8,885 nucleotides of DNA from an uncultured Flavobacteriaceae bacterium (GTDB taxonomy: Bacteria > Bacteroidota > Bacteroidia > Flavobacteriales > Flavobacteriaceae). A program made the translations under genes and the position numbers. Shown here in pieces: positions 1 to 5,535 of this stretch (positions within the stretch are counted from its first letter, which is position 1; every line of letters starts with the position of its first letter). Below the pieces are notes generated by a model. It was not told the DNA's origin. It worked only from the letters and a program-made list of their open reading frames with translations, and made no database searches. The stretch covers positions 1 to 8,885 of the forward strand of contig CALITN010000152.1 of NCBI GenBank assembly GCA_938041595.1, read 5' to 3'.

Positions 1-439
1 TGACGATTATAGTTCCATTATGATCAAAGCCTTGGCGGATCGTTTGGCCGAAGCTTTTGCGGAATATTTGCATGAGGCTGTACGACAAAACGCTTGGGGC
101 TATGCTAGTGATGAGAGGCTTTCAAATGAAGAACTAATTGCCGAGCGATATAAAGGAATTCGTCCGGCACCGGGTTATCCTGCTTGTCCGGATCACTTGG
201 AAAAAATTGAACTCTGGAAACTCCTTGAAGTAAAAGAAACCATCGGGGTTAGCTTGACCGAAAGCTTAGCTATGTGGCCAGCAGCATCGGTTTCTGGGTA
301 TTACTTTGCCCATCCTCAAGCTCAGTATTTTGGCTTGGGAAAAATCACAGAAGAGCAGTTAAAAGACTATAGCCAACGACGTAATATTTCTATTGACCAA
401 GCGCGAAAGTGGCTCAATCCCAACCTTGTAACTATATGA
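1..439 (+). CDS. metH: Methionine synthase (cobalamin-dependent), C-terminal activation domain; 5' end outside the window
   Basis: The reading frame is already open at base 2 (DDYSSIM before the first internal ATG at 20), so this is the 3' part of a longer gene, not a 139-residue protein. MetH transfers the methyl group of 5-methyltetrahydrofolate to homocysteine through cobalamin. The part seen is the activation domain, which binds S-adenosylmethionine for reductive reactivation of oxidised cobalamin. Visible family motifs are the KALADRLAEAFAEYLH helix, the AdoMet-binding RPAPGYPACPDH, then ESLAMWPAASVSGYYFAHPQAQYF and a closing WLNPNL, all in the normal order. The protein ends where the family usually ends. 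Many Bacteroidota split MetH into two polypeptides; the window cannot show whether this one is split. The stop overlaps the ATG of a 35-codon frame, with metF next, so the genes are probably one transcript. Confidence 0.95.
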   Translation, partial: DDYSSIMIKALADRLAEAFAEYLHEAVRQNAWGYASDERLSNEELIAERYKGIRPAPGYPACPDHLEKIELWKLLEVKETIGVSLTESLAMWPAASVSGYYFAHPQAQYFGLGKITEEQLKDYSQRRNISIDQARKWLNPNLVTI

Positions 440-543
440 AAACCTATAAACGGACATACGAAGTAAATGCTATCAAGAGCTTAGTAAACAAGCATACTAA
501 TGAAGTATTTCGTCTGTCACCGATCAACCATCCAAAGACATGA
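436..543 (+). CDS. Possible 35-residue small protein bridging metH and metF
   Basis: An ATG at 436 overlaps the metH stop as ATGA, the frame stays open for 35 codons, and its TGA at 541 overlaps the metF ATG at 540, again as ATGA. The frame therefore fills the metH-metF gap exactly. The product begins MKTYKRTYEV and ends INHPKT. It is basic and has no hydrophobic segment or motif that I recognise. There is no visible Shine-Dalgarno sequence, but its neighbours lack one too. Two readings are possible: a real small protein translated by coupling, or a translated spacer that carries ribosomes from metH to the metF start. Chance is also possible, since a gap of this size stays open in a given frame fairly often. 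No function is assigned. Confidence 0.35.
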   Translation: MKTYKRTYEVNAIKSLVNKHTNEVFRLSPINHPKT

Positions 544-1496
544 AAATTTTAGATCATATCACCCAATCCCAAGGAAAAACACAGTTTACCTTTGAAATTC
601 TTCCCCCCGTAAAAGGACAACATATCGATTCTATTTTTGCAGGAATTGATCCTTTGATGGAGTTTCAACCTTCCTTTATTGATGTAACCTACCATCGAGA
701 GGAATATGAGCTTAAAACCTTGGAGAACGGTTTGCTAGAAAAACGATTGATTCGCAAAAGACCCGGTACGGTAGGAATTTGCGCTGCGATTATGAGTAAG
801 TATAATGTGGATGCTGTGCCCCATGTACTTTGTGGCGGTTTTACCAAAGAAGATACTGAAAACCTCCTTATCGATTTGGATTTTCTAGGCATTGACAATG
901 TAGTAGCCTTGCGAGGGGACGCTGTTAAAAGCGAAACCTATTTTACCCCAACCGAAGGGGGACACAATTATGCCAGTGAGTTAGTAGCTCAAATTTCAGA
1001 TCTCAACAAAGGGGTTTATTTGGATGAAGACCTTCAACAGGCTTCATCTACTGATTTTTGTATTGGTGTCTCCGGTTATCCTGAAAAACATATGGAGGCT
1101 CCCAGTTTGGATACCGACATTCAATATTTGAAAGAAAAAATTGCTGCCGGTGCTGATTATATTGTTACCCAAATGTTTTTTGACAACAGCAAGTTTTTTG
1201 CCTTTCAGGACAAGTGTCGAGAGGCGGGCATTGATGTACCGATAATTCCAGGACTAAAACCGATTGCTACAAAGCGACAGTTGAATTTATTGCCGCACCG
1301 TTTTCATGTCGATCTGCCTGAGGACTTAATCAAGGAGGTGATGGCTTGTAAAGACAATAAAGCCATTAAACAGGTTGGAGTGGAATGGTGTATTGCGCAA
1401 AGCAAGGAATTACAAAAAGCGGGTGTTCCATTTCTCCACTATTATTGTATGGGGAAATCAGAAAACATCAAAACCATTGCGGAGGCTGTTTTTTAA
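540..1496 (+). CDS. metF: 5,10-Methylenetetrahydrofolate reductase
   Basis: This cytosolic flavoenzyme reduces 5,10-methylene-THF to 5-methyl-THF, the methyl donor used by MetH, whose gene lies just upstream. The 318 residues form a single FAD-binding TIM barrel, the usual size for bacterial MetF. Visible motifs are FEILPP (Glu19, at the place of the catalytic Glu28 of the E. coli enzyme), ALRGD at 123-127 (flavin and folate site), DYIVTQMFFD at 206-215 (Gln211, folate contact) and IIPGLKPI at 235-242. The ATG at 540 is chosen because MKILDHI is the expected N-terminus and because it overlaps the stop of the small upstream frame. Its 3' end overlaps that of the convergent gldA by 4 bases, and I see no clear terminator between them. 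No anomaly is seen in the protein. Confidence 0.96.
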   Translation: MKILDHITQSQGKTQFTFEILPPVKGQHIDSIFAGIDPLMEFQPSFIDVTYHREEYELKTLENGLLEKRLIRKRPGTVGICAAIMSKYNVDAVPHVLCGGFTKEDTENLLIDLDFLGIDNVVALRGDAVKSETYFTPTEGGHNYASELVAQISDLNKGVYLDEDLQQASSTDFCIGVSGYPEKHMEAPSLDTDIQYLKEKIAAGADYIVTQMFFDNSKFFAFQDKCREAGIDVPIIPGLKPIATKRQLNLLPHRFHVDLPEDLIKEVMACKDNKAIKQVGVEWCIAQSKELQKAGVPFLHYYCMGKSENIKTIAEAVF

Positions 1497-2388
1497 GCAC
1501 TGGTCAGTTCGTTAAAGCGTTGCTCTAAGTTTTTGCTCTTATGCTGAAGGGCAACAATCTTAAGACCATTATCGTGAGCAAAATCAAAGACCATGGGTCG
1601 ACGGTCTTCCTCAGTATCAAATTCAATTTCGTATTGAAAGTCAAATACATTTTTGACTCCAACAGCATTTTCAATACGTTCCAAAGCGACGGGCTCCACC
1701 CGATAGTCAAAACTAACTTCAACAATTTGTTTTTCTTGAGCTCTAAGATTTTGAAGGGATTCATCCAAAACGATTTTTCCTTGGTGTAGAATGACCACCC
1801 GATCACATAAGGCTTCTACTTCTGATAAAATATGGGTGGAAAGGAAGATGGTTTTTTCTTTTCCCAATTCCAAAATCAGTTGCCGAATCTCCCCAAGTTG
1901 GTTCGGGTCTAGCCCGGTAGTAGGTTCATCCAAGATAAGTAGCTGGGGATCGTGAAGCAAGGCAGCGGCTAGTCCCACACGTTGTTTATAGCCCTTAGAT
2001 AGAGTCGTTATTTTTTGCTTAAATGTTGTTGAAGTCCCACTTTGGCAGCGGTGTCTTCAATTGGGGGCGCCGTAAGACCGTAAAGTTTTCCAACAAAAAG
2101 CAGGTATTCCTTGACATACATATCGCCATAAAGCGGATTATTTTCTGGAAGATAGCCTAGTTGACTTTGTACACTTTGCGGATCTTTTTTTAGGTCATGT
2201 GTCTCAAAACGAACGGCTCCCTCCCACTGGGTCAAATAGCCCGTTAGGATTTTTATCAAGGTTGTTTTGCCTGCTCCGTTAGGGCCCAAAAAACCAATGA
2301 TCTCTCCTTTTTTAAGGCTTAGGGTTAAGTTTTTTAAAATGACTTGGTCGCCATAGCTTTTACTTACGTTCTCAAGATGGAGTTGCAT
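1493..2388 (-). pseudogene. gldA: GldA-like gliding-motility ABC transporter ATPase, reading frame broken by a -1 shift
   Basis: The minus strand encodes one ABC ATPase in two frames. The first 126 residues (ATG at 2388) hold Walker A GPNGAGKTT (35-43) and the stretch GYLPENNPLYGDMYVKEYL, typical of GldA. They end at a TAA at 2010-2008. The second frame continues at once as ITTLSKGYKQR (signature motif), LLILDEPTTGLD (Walker B and D-loop) and STHILSE (H-loop), to a stop at 1495-1493. Re-reading one A of the A6 run at 2011-2016 joins the parts into about 298 residues, the usual GldA length. GldA works with membrane proteins GldF and GldG, which are not in this window. Every ATPase motif is intact, so the break is recent, a sequencing error or, less likely, recoding. 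It could instead be another ATPase of the same subfamily. Confidence 0.8.
2008..2016 (-). other. Frameshift site in gldA: A6 run followed directly by TAA
   Basis: On the minus strand the frame reads AGC AAA AAA TAA. One more A would give AGC AAA AAA ATA ACG, that is SKKITTLSKGY, which restores the expected sequence before the ABC signature. The change is therefore equivalent to loss of one A from an A7 run. A homopolymer is where sequencing and assembly errors concentrate. The same site could also allow a -1 ribosomal slip or RNA polymerase slippage, because lysine codons AAA AAA stand directly before a stop. Confidence 0.75.
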
Positions 2389-2401
2389 GCTGCCTTTTTT
2401 T

Positions 2402-2432
2402 CAAAGATAGAATTATGCGTGGCATATAAAAA
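2402..2432 (-). promoter_or_regulatory. Probable gldA promoter
   Basis: The minus strand has TATCTTTG (2409-2402), an exact fit to the Bacteroidota -7 element TAnnTTTG. A TTTT at 2432-2429, 19 bases upstream, is an imperfect -33 element (consensus TTTG). Transcription would begin about 2395-2397, leaving only 7-9 bases before the gldA ATG at 2388. The nearby pheA leader shows a similarly short distance. The -7 element is convincing, the -33 element weak. Confidence 0.5.
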
Positions 2433-2538
2433 GGGAAATTATTCATCAGGTTGGGGAGTTAGAATTTTAGATAGAGACGCTTTTTCTGTTGCAAAAACAC
2501 AACAGCCTACCGTTACAGTAAAAAAAGAAAGGCAAAAA

Positions 2539-2569
2539 TTTGTTTTTTAGCCCAAGCCCATTAGATTTG
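2539..2569 (+). promoter_or_regulatory. Promoter of the pheA operon (Bacteroidota type)
   Basis: TTTG (2539-2542), a spacer of exactly 19 bases and TAGATTTG (2562-2569) match the Bacteroidota primary sigma factor consensus TTTG-N19-TAnnTTTG at every specified base. Transcription would begin near 2574-2577, about ten bases before the leader peptide ATG at 2585 and about 140 bases before pheA. It is the only match I noticed between gldA and pheA on this strand. Confidence 0.8.
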
Positions 2570-2584
2570 TATCTGATTTCGATT

Positions 2585-2653
2585 ATGAACACACAGTTTA
2601 CCTATTATCGCAGCATTTTTTACTTCTTCTTAGGAGAAGGTCGGGCTTTGTAA
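2585..2653 (+). CDS. Phe/Tyr-rich leader peptide of the pheA operon attenuator (pheL-like)
   Basis: The 22-codon frame begins ATG about ten bases after the predicted transcription start and ends TAA at 2651-2653. Its core reads QFTYYRSIFYFF. Seven of 22 residues are aromatic (Phe 5, 12, 14, 15; Tyr 7, 8, 13), with four in a row at codons 12-15 (2618-2629). The last codons (Gly-Arg-Ala-Leu) are written by the segment that can pair with the terminator. It is not homologous in sequence to E. coli PheL but has the same character, and the added Tyr fits an operon that makes both Phe and Tyr. The peptide is probably only a sensor: ribosomes stall when charged tRNA-Phe or tRNA-Tyr is scarce. It was found by reading the leader, as it is too short for routine gene calling. 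Confidence 0.85.
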   Translation: MNTQFTYYRSIFYFFLGEGRAL

Positions 2654-2690
2654 TTAGTAAACACTATATAAAACATAAAAAGTCCTGACC
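2623..2690 (+). promoter_or_regulatory. Attenuator: pause hairpin and antiterminator pairing upstream of pheA
   Basis: The segment GGTCGGGCTTT (2639-2649), inside the last leader codons, can pair with AAAGTCCTGACC (2679-2690), which contains the 5' arm of the terminator. This gives 11 pairs with one G-U and one bulged U. When a ribosome stalls at the aromatic cluster (2618-2629), the first segment is free, this pairing forms and the terminator cannot. When a ribosome reaches the stop at 2651, it covers the segment and the terminator folds. A second hairpin, CTTCTTC-TTA-GGAGAAG (2623-2639, seven pairs with one G-U), may act as the pause hairpin. The structures are worked out by hand and no energies were computed. 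Confidence 0.75.
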
Positions 2691-2711
2691 ATTGTTCGGG
2701 ACTTTTTTTTT
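2677..2711 (+). terminator. Intrinsic terminator of the pheA attenuator
   Basis: AGTCCTGA (2681-2688) pairs with TCGGGACT (2696-2703) in eight pairs with one G-U and a 7-base loop. It can be extended by A-U pairs from 2677-2680, and a T9 tract follows (2703-2711). No full-size gene on this strand ends upstream of it, only the leader peptide, which argues for attenuation. The tract ends three bases before the pheA ATG, so the folded hairpin would also cover the pheA ribosome-loading region. Confidence 0.88.
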
Positions 2712-2714
2712 GAT

Positions 2715-3536
2715 ATGACACAAAAAATTGGAATACAAGGCGTAGCCGGATCGTTTCACCATCAAGTGGTGATTGAGTATTTTGGTGAGGCGGCACCCAT
2801 CAGTGCTTATGACAGCTTTTCAGCACTCGTTCAGGGTCTTATGTCTGGAGCGGTTGACGTTGTAGTCATGGCGATTGAGAACTCAATCGCAGGTTCTATT
2901 ATTCCAAATTACGCCCTTATTGATCATAATAATCTGGTAGTGACAGGAGAACACTATCTTAACATAAATCACCAATTGCTAGCCTTGCCTGGAGAAACGC
3001 TTGAAACAATTCAAGAGGTTCGTTCGCATCCTATGGCTTTGTTGCAGTGTGCCAAATTTTTCCAGCAGCATGCGCATATTCGTTTGGTGGAAGCTGATGA
3101 TACTGCGGCAGTAGCACAGCGTATTGCAGCGAATCAATGGAAAGGAGTAGCAGCTATTGCAAGTACCACTGCAGCCCAACGATACGATTTAACAACTTTG
3201 GCTCCGTCCATTCAAACGATAAAAAACAATATTACTCGTTTTGTGATCGTAGAAAAAGAAGCGCCTGAATTGAATGAAGCCGTAAACAAAGCGGCTTTGA
3301 TGTTTACCCTTGACCACCAGCGGGGCAGCCTGGCGACCATTCTCAATGTAATGAGCGATTGCCAGCTCAACCTAACCAAAATACAATCGCTTCCCGTGAT
3401 TGAAACTCCCGGGAAATATGCCTTTTTTGTTGACGTTACCTTTGATGCTCTAGAACACTATACAAAGGCTAAGTCCATCTTAACCATTATGGCTCAACAT
3501 TTCAAAGTGTTGGGTGAATACACCAAGAAAAAATAA
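2715..3536 (+). CDS. pheA: Prephenate dehydratase with C-terminal ACT domain
   Basis: This enzyme converts prephenate to phenylpyruvate, the committed step to phenylalanine. The 273 residues comprise the catalytic domain (about 1-180) and an ACT regulatory domain (about 192-270). Visible motifs are GVAGSF (9-14), AIENSIAGSI (53-62), RSHPMALLQC (103-112), DDTAAVAQ and the catalytic NNITRF with Thr174-Arg175-Phe176. There is no chorismate mutase domain, unlike the E. coli P-protein; that activity sits on the last protein of the operon. In the ACT domain the GALA motif is GSLA (204-207), and the place of the ESRP Phe-binding motif reads IQSLP (224-228). Feedback by Phe may therefore differ from the classical enzymes, though I believe such variants occur in related bacteria. 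The start is the only sensible ATG, just after the attenuator T tract. Confidence 0.95.
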   Translation: MTQKIGIQGVAGSFHHQVVIEYFGEAAPISAYDSFSALVQGLMSGAVDVVVMAIENSIAGSIIPNYALIDHNNLVVTGEHYLNINHQLLALPGETLETIQEVRSHPMALLQCAKFFQQHAHIRLVEADDTAAVAQRIAANQWKGVAAIASTTAAQRYDLTTLAPSIQTIKNNITRFVIVEKEAPELNEAVNKAALMFTLDHQRGSLATILNVMSDCQLNLTKIQSLPVIETPGKYAFFVDVTFDALEHYTKAKSILTIMAQHFKVLGEYTKKK

Positions 3537-3537
3537 A

Positions 3538-4683
3538 ATGACAGCCGACCGATTAGCCAGCGTTAAAGAATATTATTTTTCCACCAAATTGCGGGAAGTA
3601 GCCGCATTGGTGCAGGCAGGTAAACCCATCATCAATATGGGAATTGGCTCTCCAGATTTAGCACCCCACCCAACTGTGGTGGAAGCACTCAATGCAGGAA
3701 TGAAACACCCCAAAGCCCATATGTATCAAAGCTATCAAGGCTTGCCCGAATTGCGAAATGCTATGGCAGATTTCTACCAGCGTTTTTATCAGGTGTCTTT
3801 AGACTCACAATGCGAGGTGTTGCCACTTATGGGATCCAAAGAAGGGATTATGCATATATCCATGGCCTTTCTCAATAAGGGAGATCAGGTGCTGATCCCC
3901 AATCCTGGCTATCCAACCTATAGTGCTGTGACTAAATTGCTAGAAGCAGAACCGATCGGCTACGATTTACAAGCTCAAAACCAATGGCAACCCGATTTTG
4001 AAGCACTTGAGGCTTTGGATACCCGAAGGGTAAAATTAATGTGGCTCAACTATCCCCACATGCCCACAGGAGCTATTGCCCAAAAAGGAAGCTTTGAAAA
4101 ATTGATTCGTTGGGCCAAGGAGCGCTCAATATTGATTGTTAATGACAATCCGTATAGCTTTATTCTGAACAAGAAGCCCGAAAGTATTTTGTCCATTCCT
4201 GGAGCCAAAGAAGTGGCATTGGAATTAAACTCTCTTAGTAAAGCTTTTAATATGGCGGGTTGGCGTGTAGGGATGTTGAGTGGTCAATCAGAGACACTTA
4301 AGCAAGTGTTGAAAGTAAAAAGCAATATGGACTCTGGAATGTTTTACGGCATCCAGCAAGGGGCCATTGCGGCACTCCAAGCAGATTCGGATTGGTTTGA
4401 GGGCCTTAATGCCATCTACCAAAAGCGACGCAATAAAGTAGAAGCTCTTGCCACGGCTCTTGGAACTACTTTTGACCCTGAAAGTGTAGGGATGTTTGTT
4501 TGGGCCAAGCTACCCGAGGAAGAGAACGATGCAGAAGCCTATATCGACCGGATTCTTTATGAAAAAGATGTTTTCATTACACCAGGGAGTATTTTTGGGA
4601 GCCAAGGAGCGAGATACATCCGTTTTTCACTATGCGTTTCTGAGGAAAAAATTCAAGAAGCCTTAAATCGATTCCAATCATGA
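3538..4683 (+). CDS. Class I/II PLP aminotransferase of the aromatic amino acid operon
   Basis: This fold-type I PLP enzyme has 381 residues. Visible motifs are INMGIGSPD (32-40), YQSYQGLPELR (63-73), NYPHMPTG (171-178), NDNPYS (202-207, with Asp203 facing the PLP pyridine nitrogen), SLSKAFNMAGWR (232-243, Schiff-base Lys235 and Arg243) and IRFSL (Arg362, substrate carboxylate). The likely role is transamination of phenylpyruvate and 4-hydroxyphenylpyruvate to Phe and Tyr, or of prephenate to arogenate. The position between pheA and tyrA supports this but does not separate the two. By sequence alone it could pass for an aspartate or LL-diaminopimelate-type aminotransferase. The ATG at 3538 is chosen over an in-frame GTG at 3514 inside pheA: it follows the pheA stop by one base in a TAAAATG context. 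Its stop overlaps the tyrA ATG as ATGA. Confidence 0.9.
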   Translation: MTADRLASVKEYYFSTKLREVAALVQAGKPIINMGIGSPDLAPHPTVVEALNAGMKHPKAHMYQSYQGLPELRNAMADFYQRFYQVSLDSQCEVLPLMGSKEGIMHISMAFLNKGDQVLIPNPGYPTYSAVTKLLEAEPIGYDLQAQNQWQPDFEALEALDTRRVKLMWLNYPHMPTGAIAQKGSFEKLIRWAKERSILIVNDNPYSFILNKKPESILSIPGAKEVALELNSLSKAFNMAGWRVGMLSGQSETLKQVLKVKSNMDSGMFYGIQQGAIAALQADSDWFEGLNAIYQKRRNKVEALATALGTTFDPESVGMFVWAKLPEEENDAEAYIDRILYEKDVFITPGSIFGSQGARYIRFSLCVSEEKIQEALNRFQS

Positions 4684-5534
4684 AAATCGCTGTCATAGGA
4701 ATTGGATTGATAGGAGGTTCTTTAGCCAAGGAACTCAAAAAACAATACCCTCAAGCTACTTTTTTGGGAATCGATCACGATGCGAAGCATTTAGAAATAG
4801 CCATTGCCCAAGGCACGGTTGATCAGGCTGCTACCCTTGCAGATATAGACAAGGTAGATCGTGTCATATTAAGTGTCCCTGTTAAAGCAAGTGTGGCATT
4901 GCTGCCGCAACTGTTGGATCGTATTTCAGAGAATTGCTTGGTATGGGATGTAGGCTCCACCAAGCAAAGTATCTGTGAAGCGGTTGCAGCACACCCCAAA
5001 AGAGAACAGTTTCTTGCGGCGCATCCCATTGCCGGAACGGAAAATTCAGGGCCCGAAGCCGCGCTTTTACACTTGTTTGAAGGGAAGCCGCAAATTCTAT
5101 GTGAAGCCAAAAAAACACGTGCTGATTTGTTGGATTGGGCCAAAAAGAGTTTTCGTCAGATGGGGATGTACCTTCGCTTTATGGAGCCAAAGGAGCATGA
5201 TAAGCATATGGCTTATGTGTCCCATTTATCGCATATCAGTTCTTTTATGCTTGGAAAAACCGTTTTAGAACGAGAAGACGATGAACAGAATATTTTTGAC
5301 TTAGCGGGCAGTGGATTTGAATCAACAGTTCGTCTGGCAAAGAGCTCCCCAGAAATGTGGCTTTCGATCTTTGAAGACAACAAAGCCCCCATTTTGGATA
5401 TTTTGACGGCTTATATCGAAAACTTAGAGAATTTTAGAAAGCAACTTGAAGAAGGAGCTTACACGGACTTATACAATCAACTAAAAAACACAAATCAATT
5501 AAAAACCATCCTTAACGGAATTAAACCAAATTAA
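4680..5534 (+). CDS. tyrA: Prephenate dehydrogenase
   Basis: This enzyme oxidatively decarboxylates prephenate to 4-hydroxyphenylpyruvate on the way to tyrosine, or arogenate to tyrosine if its specificity is different. The 284 residues begin with a Rossmann fold, GIGLIGGS (7-14); Asp32 at the end of the second strand suggests NAD+ over NADP+. VWDVGSTK (88-95), AHPIAGTENSGPEAA (114-128, with the conserved catalytic-region His115), YVSHLSHISSF (179-189) and GFESTVRLAKSSPEMW (212-227) are typical of the family. There is no ACT domain and no fused chorismate mutase, so this is the short monofunctional form. The ATG overlaps the stop of the preceding aminotransferase by four bases, implying translational coupling. 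The next gene starts one base after its stop. Confidence 0.95.
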   Translation: MKIAVIGIGLIGGSLAKELKKQYPQATFLGIDHDAKHLEIAIAQGTVDQAATLADIDKVDRVILSVPVKASVALLPQLLDRISENCLVWDVGSTKQSICEAVAAHPKREQFLAAHPIAGTENSGPEAALLHLFEGKPQILCEAKKTRADLLDWAKKSFRQMGMYLRFMEPKEHDKHMAYVSHLSHISSFMLGKTVLEREDDEQNIFDLAGSGFESTVRLAKSSPEMWLSIFEDNKAPILDILTAYIENLENFRKQLEEGAYTDLYNQLKNTNQLKTILNGIKPN

Positions 5535-5535
5535 A

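Larger units (their letters stand above)
2389..2584. other. Divergent intergenic region between gldA and the pheA leader
   Basis: This AT-rich stretch carries the two outward-facing promoters listed separately. Between them, about 2433-2538 has no convincing gene on either strand. The only structure I see is a short inverted repeat, CTGTTG (2486-2491) and CAACAG (2500-2505), separated by 8 bases. It lies about 34 bases upstream of the pheA -33 element, where an activator or repressor site could sit, but 6-base arms are weak evidence. A plus-strand open frame running across the gldA start into this region looks like chance. Confidence 0.5.

Noticed and set aside
2486..2505. Inverted repeat CTGTTG / CAACAG as an operator
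   Set aside because: Six-base arms with an 8-base gap occur often in AT-rich DNA; without a second copy or conservation it is not claimed as a site.
2344..2550. 68-codon plus-strand open frame across the gldA start
   Set aside because: It runs antisense through the gldA start and through a promoter-like region, has no recognisable motif and no promoter; it looks like chance.
2554..2648. AAGCCC at 2554-2559 as a partner for GGGCTT at 2643-2648 in the attenuator
   Set aside because: The upstream copy lies between the -33 and -7 elements, before the predicted transcription start, so it would not be in the RNA.
2677..2711. Hairpin upstream of pheA as an ordinary terminator of a preceding gene
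   Set aside because: The preceding large gene, gldA, is on the opposite strand and reads away, so there is no upstream plus-strand transcript other than the leader to end here.
3514..3537. Upstream GTG start for the operon aminotransferase
   Set aside because: It would overlap pheA by 23 bases and add a Lys/Arg-rich extension; the ATG at 3538, one base after the pheA stop in a TAAAATG context, is the better start.
4823..5268. Several overlapping open frames on both strands within tyrA
   Set aside because: All lie wholly inside tyrA, whose own frame carries clear conserved motifs; the others show none.
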